From: Ignavibacteriaceae bacterium
Lineage (GTDB): Bacteria; Bacteroidota; Ignavibacteria; Ignavibacteriales; Ignavibacteriaceae
Reading direction: 5' to 3'
Assembly: GCA_026193755.1 (NCBI GenBank)
Contig: JAPHUI010000333.1
Location: 1-5,309 of the forward strand
Length of the DNA stretch: 5,309 nt
Shown here: one piece after another, positions 1 through 5,309 of the stretch
Numbering within the stretch: position 1 is the stretch's first letter
How the letters are laid out: every line of letters begins with the position of its first letter
Notes under the pieces: model-generated
Told to the model about the DNA's origin: nothing
The model's input: only the letters and a program-made list of their open reading frames with translations
The model's database searches: none
Program-made: the position numbers and the translations under genes

Positions 1-1092
1 AGGAACATCCAGATCTTCCTTGTCAACATTAGTTGTATCCATGAAATTAAATCCACCTCTCAGACTTAGCTGCTCACCCGGCTTTTTAGAATGAGATTTT
101 AAAGTGCTGTTCACAAAGGATTTCTTGGCACTATCGAATCCTGTTGCAATAACAGTGTAAGAAACGTAGTCGTTCATTTCTTCTTTTCTTACACAACCAA
201 AAATCACATTCGCTTCTTCACCGGCAGCTTCGAATATAACATTGTTACCGTCATTAATTTCCTGAAGGGTAAGATTGCTTGAACCGGAAATGTTAAGAAG
301 TACGCTCTTGGCACCTCTTATATTTACACCTTCAAGAAGAGGACTTGAGATAGCTTTCTGTGCGGCCTCAACGGTTCGGTTTTCACCGCTCGCAATTCCG
401 CAACCCATCAACGCTTCACCGCTCTGGTTCATAACTGCACGCACATCCGCAAAATCGACATTAATTAATCCTTCAACAGTAATGATGTCTGCAATACCTC
501 TCGTTGCCTCGTAGAGTACTTCGTTTGGTTTGTCGAAAGCAGCAAAGGCGTTAATATTACCATCGAGAATGTTGAGTATTCTCTCGTTAGGAATTACAAT
601 CAAGCTGTCAACGTGTTTTCTTAAATCCAGTATTCCGTGTTCAGCATTCATCATTCGAAGCTTGCCTTCCCATTTAAATGGTTTGGTAACTATTCCTACA
701 ACTAAAGCTCCTATACTTTGTGCAACTGAAGCAATTATGGGAGCACCACCGGTTCCGGTTCCGCCTCCCATTCCTGCAGTTACAAAAACCATATCGCTTC
801 CGGCAAGAACTTCAGATATCCTTTCCCTGTCTTCCTCAACAGCCTTCCGCCCAACATTGGGATCAGCGCCCGCACCCAACCCGCGGGTTATATTGCTTCC
901 CACCTGGATTTTATGATTAGCTTTGCTGCTTTCCAACACCTGTGCGTCGGTATTGACAGCAACATATTCAACGCCCTGCAGCCCTCTGGCAATCATACTT
1001 CCCAGGGCATTGCAACCGCCGCCGCCGACTCCAACTACTTTTAGAACAGCAGACATTGGTTTCTCACGATCGAGAGTGGCGAACTTTATCAT
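1..1092 (-). CDS. ftsZ: Cell division protein FtsZ, tubulin-like GTPase (3' end beyond the window)
   Basis: FtsZ polymerises with GTP into the cytokinetic ring under the membrane and recruits the divisome. I translated 364 codons with no stop, so the gene continues past position 1. Visible motifs are the Gly-rich nucleotide loop GVGGGGCNAL (residues 21-30), AVNTDAQ (45-51), the tubulin/FtsZ signature GGGTGTG (109-115), FKWEGKLR (139-146) with the GTP-contacting Glu and Arg kept, the T7 catalytic loop NVDFADV (211-217; Asp213 and Asp216), and TVIATGF at the end of the core (313-319). A short polar linker follows, and the last visible residues, DLDVP, look like the start of the conserved C-terminal peptide that binds FtsA and other partners. 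The full protein is therefore probably only slightly longer than what is seen. The start is Met1 rather than Met13 because a strong ribosome site lies just upstream of Met1. It follows ftsA by 22 bases. The signature continues as GGAP where most bacterial FtsZ have GAAP. Confidence 0.98.
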   Translation of the reverse strand, partial: MIKFATLDREKPMSAVLKVVGVGGGGCNALGSMIARGLQGVEYVAVNTDAQVLESSKANHKIQVGSNITRGLGAGADPNVGRKAVEEDRERISEVLAGSDMVFVTAGMGGGTGTGGAPIIASVAQSIGALVVGIVTKPFKWEGKLRMMNAEHGILDLRKHVDSLIVIPNERILNILDGNINAFAAFDKPNEVLYEATRGIADIITVEGLINVDFADVRAVMNQSGEALMGCGIASGENRTVEAAQKAISSPLLEGVNIRGAKSVLLNISGSSNLTLQEINDGNNVIFEAAGEEANVIFGCVRKEEMNDYVSYTVIATGFDSAKKSFVNSTLKSHSKKPGEQLSLRGGFNFMDTTNVDKEDLDVP

Positions 1093-1096
1093 GGAC

Positions 1097-1103
1097 CCTC
1101 CTT
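1097..1103 (-). promoter_or_regulatory. Strong ribosome binding site of ftsZ
   Basis: AAGGAGG lies 4 bases before the ATG at 1092-1090, inside the only intergenic gap of the window. It fixes the ftsZ start at position 1092 and is a near-perfect match to the anti-Shine-Dalgarno core. Strong initiation fits the known excess of FtsZ over FtsA in cells; that link is inference. Confidence 0.85.
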
Positions 1104-1113
1104 TATTAGATTT

Positions 1114-1142
1114 ATTATAATTCATCAAAAAATTCCTGTACT
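1114..1142 (-). promoter_or_regulatory. Possible sigma70-like promoter for ftsZ at the 3' end of ftsA
   Basis: A perfect TATAAT hexamer (1119-1114) overlaps the ftsA stop codon. With a 17-base spacer, the -35 position (1142-1137) reads AGTACA, only 3 of 6 matches to TTGACA. A start near position 1107 would leave a short leader carrying the ribosome site. The region is AT-rich, so the hexamer may be chance. Bacteroidota-type promoters also use a different consensus. Treat as a weak candidate only. Confidence 0.18.
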
Positions 1143-2359
1143 CTTTTTACTATAAGTTTAATTTTGTTCTTTGCTTCTTTTTTCTTTTTAAATAATTGAT
1201 AATCACTCGATTTAGTCCCCGGTATTCCTTTGATTAAACCGGCAACTGTTGCAAACTCCGGACTTTCGATTTCGTTTGATAGACCTTCACCAAGTTCCTG
1301 AGGAACGCCAATCCGTGTGGGTAATCCAAAAACTTCCTCTGCAAGTTCAGGACAACCGCGTAAAAGAGCTCCCCCACCGGTTAATACTATTCCAGCTTTT
1401 ACTTTACTCTTAAACCCTGCGCTTCTTAATTCGTTATCAATTATGGTAAACAATTCTCTCATCCGCAGACTTATAATTTGAGTAAGAAGACTTATGGGTA
1501 TTTTTGTATTTCCACGTGCACCAACTCCTCTAATCAAAATGTCCTCATCTTTTATAATCGCCGTTTCGATTGCATAACCGTATTCCTTTTTAAGTTTTTC
1601 AGCTTCTTCTGTAACCACACCCAGCGACTCTCGTATGTCGTTAGTAACCTGGTTACCTGCTATACCAATTACTTTTGTATGTTTTATTGCCTTCTTGTGA
1701 TAGATTGCTATATCAGTTGTGCCACCGCCAATATCCAGAAGCACAACACCAAGGTCTTTTTCACTCTCCTCCAAAACGGAAGTGCTCGAAGCAATTGGCT
1801 GAAGTATGTAATCTTTAATTTTTAATCCAGCACGCTCGACTGACTTTTTGATGTTTTGAATTGCAGGTATTGATGCAAGAACTACATGGTTGCTCGCTTC
1901 CAACCGTGAGCCCGACATACCGATAGGGTTTTCAATTCCCGGCTGATGATCAACAGAAAACTCCACGGGAATTATATGAAGAATTTGTCTGTCCGAGGGA
2001 ATTCTGATAGTACGAACATCCGCTTCTAATCTTTCGAGGTCCTTCTTAGTAATTTCCTTTTCATCGCTGCTGATAGTAACATAGTTTCTGTGTATTATAC
2101 TTGTAATGTGCTCGCCTGCAACACCAACATTAACTAAATTCATGTTTAGTCCTGCACGGTTAGAGGCTATTGACATAGCTGTTTTTATTGCCTCCGCAGT
2201 TTTACCTATGTTTGCTACTAACCCTTTGTGCAATCCTTCGGAAGGTGCTATACCAAAGCCGAGAATATTGAAGGTTTGCTTACCTTCCTCTCTTTCTGCG
2301 ATTACCGCACACACTTTAGTCGTACCTAAGTCGATACCTGCAATGATTTCTTTTTTCAT
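1115..2359 (-). CDS. ftsA: Cell division protein FtsA, actin-like membrane tether of FtsZ
   Basis: FtsA is an ATP-binding actin/Hsp70-fold protein that anchors FtsZ filaments to the inner membrane and recruits later divisome proteins. The 414-residue product is complete. It shows the phosphate-1 loop GIDLGTTK (8-15), a family-specific 1C region (about 82-165) that replaces the actin 1B subdomain, the phosphate-2 loop LLDIGGGTTDIAIY (207-220), and the adenosine motif GIVLTGGGALLRG (323-335). After a Lys-rich stretch (391-401) the protein ends in an amphipathic helix (about 399-414: Ile, Leu, Val, Phe on one face, Lys and Arg on the other), the expected membrane-targeting sequence. The ATG overlaps the ftsQ stop as ATGA and has no clear Shine-Dalgarno, so translation is probably coupled to ftsQ. 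It ends in tandem TAA TAA stops. The close paralogue MreB is excluded by the 1C region, the C-terminal helix and the place before ftsZ. Confidence 0.97.
   Translation of the reverse strand: MKKEIIAGIDLGTTKVCAVIAEREEGKQTFNILGFGIAPSEGLHKGLVANIGKTAEAIKTAMSIASNRAGLNMNLVNVGVAGEHITSIIHRNYVTISSDEKEITKKDLERLEADVRTIRIPSDRQILHIIPVEFSVDHQPGIENPIGMSGSRLEASNHVVLASIPAIQNIKKSVERAGLKIKDYILQPIASSTSVLEESEKDLGVVLLDIGGGTTDIAIYHKKAIKHTKVIGIAGNQVTNDIRESLGVVTEEAEKLKKEYGYAIETAIIKDEDILIRGVGARGNTKIPISLLTQIISLRMRELFTIIDNELRSAGFKSKVKAGIVLTGGGALLRGCPELAEEVFGLPTRIGVPQELGEGLSNEIESPEFATVAGLIKGIPGTKSSDYQLFKKKKEAKNKIKLIVKRVQEFFDEL
2356..2359 (-). promoter_or_regulatory. ATGA stop-start overlap coupling ftsQ to ftsA
   Basis: The ftsQ TGA (2358-2356) and ftsA ATG (2359-2357) share bases. 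Upstream of this ATG the sequence is A-rich and lacks any GGAGG-like element, unlike ftsQ and ftsZ. Initiation by ribosomes that have just ended ftsQ is the likely mode, which would keep FtsA at or below FtsQ-linked levels. The mechanism is inferred from layout. Confidence 0.6.
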
Positions 2360-3114
2360 TCGTTTATCAATTCTGTTTTTCTTTTTCCAATAAATACTTT
2401 GTCTTTATAACGAAGATCTACGTACTCTGTTGTACTATTAATTTTTCCGTCGCGTACTAATCGTGGCCAAAGATCTTTAAGGATTAGCGCTTTCCTCACC
2501 TCATCATTCTTTCCGAAGAGAACCGGAAAATTCAATCCTGTAAATGTTAGAATTACATCTCCACCTCTTCGTAAATTAATTTCAGCCAGATTCTTTCTTA
2601 CATTCGTATCGCTCAGACTAATTGCATCAATAATTCTAAAAGCTAATTCAATATTTGAACTATCAATAGAATTTTTGTTGTTCGTACTTAAATTTGATAT
2701 CACAGGTAAATCCCGAATATATGAGGGGGGGAAAAGCGGAAGTGTTTCTAAGTTATCGGTTACCAATTTTAAATTATTCTTTTGAAGTAGAACAGCTTTA
2801 ATCTTCTTTTCCTCCACTTCAACCAAAATTTTGTTTACACCATCGTATTCGACTTCCGCTTTTCTCATGTAGGGATGTTTTTCAAACCTGTTTTTTACAT
2901 CTATTAATGTTAAATCAGAGTATTTTGTTGAATCATTCAAGCCGGTATACTTTAAATACTCGCTTGCTGGAATGAGCTTGTTACCGTTTATTTCTATTTG
3001 ATTATAAACCTCTTTTACGCTTGCCTTTGACCCGGTTATCATCAAATAGACAAATCCGAAAGTCAGTATTAAGAAGATGAACAAACCAAATAATTTGCTT
3101 CTTCTTTCACTCAT
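2356..3114 (-). CDS. ftsQ: Cell division protein FtsQ (POTRA-domain divisome protein)
   Basis: FtsQ is a bitopic inner-membrane protein of the FtsQ-FtsL-FtsB subcomplex, linking the early cytoplasmic ring to septal peptidoglycan synthesis. The 252-residue product has a short basic cytoplasmic N-terminus (SERRSK), one transmembrane helix (about residues 8-27), and a periplasmic POTRA-like domain (about 34-108) that begins with the typical I-x-I-x-GN pattern (IEINGNKL, 40-47) and ends near VEVEEKKIKAVL. A beta domain follows, finishing with EYVDLRYKDKVFIGKR (230-245), which matches the usual FtsQ C-terminal pattern of an x-VDLRY strand. Sequence similarity across FtsQ is low, so the call rests on topology, POTRA pattern, length and position between murC and ftsA. 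It overlaps both neighbours by 4 bases. A run of seven C (coding strand, 2731-2725) falls in codons 128-130, and the frame is open through it. Confidence 0.93.
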   Translation of the reverse strand: MSERRSKLFGLFIFLILTFGFVYLMITGSKASVKEVYNQIEINGNKLIPASEYLKYTGLNDSTKYSDLTLIDVKNRFEKHPYMRKAEVEYDGVNKILVEVEEKKIKAVLLQKNNLKLVTDNLETLPLFPPSYIRDLPVISNLSTNNKNSIDSSNIELAFRIIDAISLSDTNVRKNLAEINLRRGGDVILTFTGLNFPVLFGKNDEVRKALILKDLWPRLVRDGKINSTTEYVDLRYKDKVFIGKRKTELINE

Positions 3115-4490
3115 CTCTTCCCCTCCTTAAAAAGTTCAACAAACTTTTCACCATACTTCCAAATATCCCCGGCACCCATTGTAATTATTATATCATCTTT
3201 CTTTTTTAACTGCATAAGTTTATTAGGGATTTCATTTTTATCTGCCACATAATGAACATTTTTATGCCCTAATTTTTTAGTTACATTGGTTATCATTTCA
3301 CCCGAGACACCTTCAATCGGTTTTTCTCTTGCCGGGTATATATCAGTACAAACGAACACATCAGAATTCAAAAACGATTTTCCGAAATCCTGGTAGAAGT
3401 CTTTGGTTCTTGAATAAAGGTGCGGTTGAAATACAACAACCAACCTTCTATCCCATGCTGCTCTTATTCCAGCAAGAGTAACTGTAGTTTCAGTTGGATG
3501 ATGTGCGTAATCATCAAGCACAAGAATATCATTCTTGTACTTAGTTTCGAATCTTCTGTAAACACCCGTGAACTTTTCTAATGCTTTTTTGATAATTAAA
3601 AAATCAATTCCCAATTCCATCCCGATCGTTACTGCTACCAGAGAATTTTTAACATACTGTTTACCGGGAAGGTTAAGCTTAATTCTTCCAAGCTCTTTTC
3701 CTTTATAAATCACGTTGTACTGACTACTAAATCCTTCGTACTCTAAATCTACAGCTCTTACATCTGCCTGAGCAGTAGTGCCATAAGTGAAAATGGTTTT
3801 ATTTATTTGAGGAATGATATCCTGTAACGCTGTTTCATCCAGACAGAGAACAACAAAACCATAGAACGGAACCTTATTTGCAAATTCGATGAATGCTGTT
3901 TTAATATCGTCAAGATCTTTATAAGTATCGAGGTGCTCGCTTTCCAGAGTAGTGATTGCGGCTATTGTTGGAGTCAGCTTCAGAAAAGTTCTATCAAATT
4001 CATCTGCTTCGACAACTATAAATTCGCCATTTCCAAGACGTGCATTTGTTCCACCAAGACCACTTAGTTTTCCCCCTACGATTATAGTCGGATCAATTCC
4101 ACCTTCAGTAAGCGTTAATCCTACCATAGAAGTTGTTGTAGTTTTCCCGTGAGTTCCTGCTATTCCAATTCCGTATTTCATTCGCATTGTTTCAGCAAGC
4201 ATTTCGGCTCGTTTGATTATCGGAATATTCCTATCTGCAGCTGCTCTAACTTCCGGATTATCGGGAATAACAGCAGAAGAATAAACGAGAACATCAGCAT
4301 CTTTAACATTTTCGGGGGAATGTCCTTCATAAATTGCAGCGCCAAGCTCAGCTAATCGTTTCGTAACCTCTGTAAGATTCAAGTCTGAACCTGATACTTC
4401 GAATCCCTGGTTAAGCAGGATTTCAGCAATACCACTCATCCCGATACCGCCAATACCAACGAAATGTATTTTTCTAATACTTTTAAACAT
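3111..4490 (-). CDS. murC: UDP-N-acetylmuramate--L-alanine ligase MurC
   Basis: MurC is a cytosolic enzyme that joins L-alanine to UDP-MurNAc with ATP, the first step of stem-peptide assembly (EC 6.3.2.8). The product is 459 residues, normal for the family. Domain 1 (UDP-substrate binding) starts with VGIGGIGMSGIAEIL (11-25). Domain 2 (ATPase) has the P-loop GTHGKTTTT (112-120), EADEFDRTFL (161-170) and LESEHLDTY (182-190) with its catalytic-region His186. Domain 3 has the MurC-type signatures GVYRRFE (309-315), DDYAHHPTE (326-334) and QPHLYSRT (355-362). The DDYAHHP motif separates MurC from MurD, MurE and MurF; the related ligase Mpl is less likely given the position in the dcw cluster. The start overlaps the preceding small gene by 8 bases and the end overlaps ftsQ by 4. 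Unlike E. coli, no murB or ddl separates it from ftsQ. Confidence 0.98.
   Translation of the reverse strand: MFKSIRKIHFVGIGGIGMSGIAEILLNQGFEVSGSDLNLTEVTKRLAELGAAIYEGHSPENVKDADVLVYSSAVIPDNPEVRAAADRNIPIIKRAEMLAETMRMKYGIGIAGTHGKTTTTSMVGLTLTEGGIDPTIIVGGKLSGLGGTNARLGNGEFIVVEADEFDRTFLKLTPTIAAITTLESEHLDTYKDLDDIKTAFIEFANKVPFYGFVVLCLDETALQDIIPQINKTIFTYGTTAQADVRAVDLEYEGFSSQYNVIYKGKELGRIKLNLPGKQYVKNSLVAVTIGMELGIDFLIIKKALEKFTGVYRRFETKYKNDILVLDDYAHHPTETTVTLAGIRAAWDRRLVVVFQPHLYSRTKDFYQDFGKSFLNSDVFVCTDIYPAREKPIEGVSGEMITNVTKKLGHKNVHYVADKNEIPNKLMQLKKKDDIIITMGAGDIWKYGEKFVELFKEGKR
3122..3128 (-). promoter_or_regulatory. Strong ribosome binding site of ftsQ, inside the murC 3' end
   Basis: AAGGAGG sits 7 bases before the ftsQ ATG (3114-3112). 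It is encoded within the last codons of murC (Lys-Glu-Gly near the C-terminus), so the murC tail serves both as coding sequence and as initiation signal. It supports the ftsQ start at 3114. Confidence 0.85.
4483..4490 (-). promoter_or_regulatory. 8-base overlap (ATGTTTAA) coupling the small membrane gene to murC
   Basis: The murC ATG (4490-4488) lies inside the last codons of the upstream gene, whose TAA is at 4485-4483. Only a weak purine stretch (AAAAGAG) precedes the ATG at very short spacing. Translation of murC is therefore probably helped by ribosomes ending the upstream gene. This start is supported by the family-typical N-terminus that follows it. Confidence 0.55.
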
Positions 4491-4965
4491 TTCTCTTTTC
4501 TATAGTTGCTTTTAGTTCTTCAAAACGTAATAACAGTTCGTCCTGATTTTCATAATCTGAAAATCTTATTATTAATGGTCTGACTCTTGCATTAACTTTT
4601 ATTTTTGCCGTTCTGAACGCGGGTGAATTTATAGTTCTACCCTGCCTTGAGAATCTTATTTTTTTTACCTGATCAATCTTATATCCTTTCGAGTGAAAAC
4701 GGTCCGCAAAAACAATTCCTTCATCTGAAATTTCGATATACATATTCCTGAAAAGATTATAGAGTAATGATGCGACGGAAACAATTACTATTAACGCAAG
4801 AAAGTATAAGATCGGATCACGTGTGATTAGCACAAAAGAATCTTCAACAAATTCGCCTCTAATGACTCCATAGAGTATTAATACAATGAAATAAATTATC
4901 GTCGATTTATAGTAGAACGATAAGTTGTACTTGAATATTCTTCTTTTTTGTTCGCCGTTGTTCAT
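4483..4965 (-). CDS. Small membrane protein with PH-like C-terminal domain, function unknown
   Basis: I cannot name this 160-residue protein. It has a basic N-terminus (QKRRIFKY), a first hydrophobic helix (about 21-37), an acidic loop (about 38-50, GEFVEDS), and a second hydrophobic helix (about 51-71). A soluble tail (about 74-158) opens with MYIEISDEGIVFADRF and continues with a K-x-x-x-x-QVKKIRFSR stretch, then strands around 119-136 and a final helix (about 139-157). Two N-terminal helices followed by a strand, a D/E-G-I turn and an 'I..VKKI' strand resemble bacterial PH-like (YcxB/DUF304-type) membrane proteins; that is pattern recognition, not a search result. By the positive-inside rule both ends are cytoplasmic, so the PH-like domain would face the cytosol at the membrane where MurG also works. 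It overlaps murG by 4 bases and murC by 8, so it is expressed with them. A link to precursor synthesis or division is inference from position. It is clearly a real gene: it fills the space exactly and has a ribosome site. Confidence 0.85.
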   Translation of the reverse strand: MNNGEQKRRIFKYNLSFYYKSTIIYFIVLILYGVIRGEFVEDSFVLITRDPILYFLALIVIVSVASLLYNLFRNMYIEISDEGIVFADRFHSKGYKIDQVKKIRFSRQGRTINSPAFRTAKIKVNARVRPLIIRFSDYENQDELLLRFEELKATIEKRNV

Positions 4966-5309
4966 ATAGCCTCAGCAAATTTTATAGCACTTTGTGCAAT
5001 TATTTGCGCAGCATTTGGTTTTGCTAATTTCAATGCGTTTGTCTTAAATTCATTCAGTTTTTTTTCAGAATTGATCACCTCTAAAACTTTTGTGACAAAT
5101 TCACTCTTCAAACTTTTATCTTCAATAAGAATCGCAGCGTTATTATCTAATAAAGATTTGGCATTGTAATATTGATGATTCTCCGCAACATTTGGTGATG
5201 GAACCAGAATTGCGGGAATACCAAGATTTAAAAGCTCAGCAATTGTTGTTGCACCAGCTCTTGCAAGCAGCAAATCGCAAGCTGAGTAAGCCGAGTTCAT
5301 ATCTTCTAT
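4962..5309 (-). CDS. murG: MurG, lipid II-forming GlcNAc transferase (C-terminal part; 5' end beyond the window)
   Basis: MurG transfers GlcNAc from UDP-GlcNAc to lipid I on the cytoplasmic face of the membrane, giving lipid II (EC 2.4.1.227). Only the last 115 residues are present, reading in from the window edge as Ile-Glu-Asp-Met. An internal Met codon (5300-5298) is not the real start, because the frame and family similarity continue upstream. The visible part is the UDP-GlcNAc-binding C-terminal GT-B subdomain: IEDMNSAYSACDLLLARAG, then ATTIAEL with the Glu expected to contact the nucleotide sugar, then GIPAILVPSP and the HQYYNA motif with its Gln that contacts the sugar donor. A short helical tail follows, ending in FAEAI. 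The order matches E. coli MurG closely (MAAAYAWADVVVCRSGA, QQYWNA there). Its stop overlaps the next gene as ATGA. Confidence 0.95.
   Translation of the reverse strand: MEDMNSAYSACDLLLARAGATTIAELLNLGIPAILVPSPNVAENHQYYNAKSLLDNNAAILIEDKSLKSEFVTKVLEVINSEKKLNEFKTNALKLAKPNAAQIIAQSAIKFAEAI
4970..4973 (-). promoter_or_regulatory. Ribosome binding site of the small membrane-protein gene
   Basis: GAGG lies 4 bases before the ATG at 4965-4963, inside the murG 3' codons. The ATG also overlaps the murG TGA (4964-4962) as ATGA, so initiation probably combines a modest Shine-Dalgarno with coupling to murG. Confidence 0.55.

Noticed and set aside
1093..1114. Terminator in the ftsA-ftsZ gap
   Set aside because: The 22-base gap has no inverted repeat or T-tract; it holds only the second stop codon, the ribosome site and AT-rich sequence.
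275..1120. Several plus-strand open frames (275-514, 530-916, 720-920, 923-1120)
   Set aside because: They lie antisense to ftsZ, whose translation is unambiguous with all family motifs. Their products look low-complexity and unlike any known protein.
1478..2393. Plus-strand open frames opposite ftsA (1478-1825, 2106-2393)
   Set aside because: Shadows of the well-supported ftsA reading frame; the Cys/Phe/Tyr-rich product of the first is typical of antisense translation.
2725..2735. Run of seven G followed by AAAA (coding strand TTTT then seven C) in ftsQ as a phase-variation tract
   Set aside because: The tract is short, the frame is open on both sides, and ftsQ is normally essential, so switching is unlikely. 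It is at most a spot prone to sequencing error.
3952..4355. Plus-strand open frames opposite murC (3952-4152, 4149-4355)
   Set aside because: Antisense to the conserved ATPase and N-terminal domains of MurC; no ribosome site or recognisable domain.
4948..5169. Plus-strand open frame opposite murG (73 residues)
   Set aside because: Antisense to the conserved MurG C-terminus; its hydrophobic, Ala/Phe-rich product is explained by the complementary strand.
5298..5300. Internal ATG as the start of a separate 112-residue gene
   Set aside because: The reading frame continues to the window edge with MurG-like residues (Ile-Glu-Asp) in front of this Met, and the sequence aligns with the middle of the MurG C-terminal domain.

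Overview
The window is a gene-dense piece of a bacterial dcw (division and cell wall) cluster, read entirely from the minus strand. In transcription order it holds the 3' end of murG, a small gene for a two-helix membrane protein with a PH-like tail, then murC, ftsQ, ftsA and ftsZ. ftsZ runs off the left edge (position 1) and murG off the right edge (position 5309). The only non-coding DNA is a 22-base gap between ftsA and ftsZ. All other junctions are overlaps of 4 or 8 bases. I see no RNA genes, mobile elements, CRISPR arrays, repeats or intrinsic terminators.

The genes serve two linked jobs. MurG (lipid II synthesis at the inner membrane face) and MurC (first amino-acid ligation on UDP-MurNAc, cytosol) make peptidoglycan precursor. 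FtsQ (membrane divisome scaffold), FtsA (actin-like membrane tether) and FtsZ (tubulin-like GTPase ring) carry out septation. Overlapping ATGA junctions suggest one polycistronic mRNA with translational coupling. Strong Shine-Dalgarno sequences stand only before ftsQ and ftsZ.

The organism is probably a moderately AT-rich Gram-negative bacterium of the Bacteroidota/Chlorobiota/Ignavibacteriota group. This is inferred from murC-ftsQ-ftsA-ftsZ following one another without murB or ddl, and from the general character of the proteins. It is not proven by any single marker.

The core genes look intact and ordinary. The one poorly described item is the 160-residue membrane protein inserted between murG and murC. 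No undescribed defence, mobile or RNA system is evident here.
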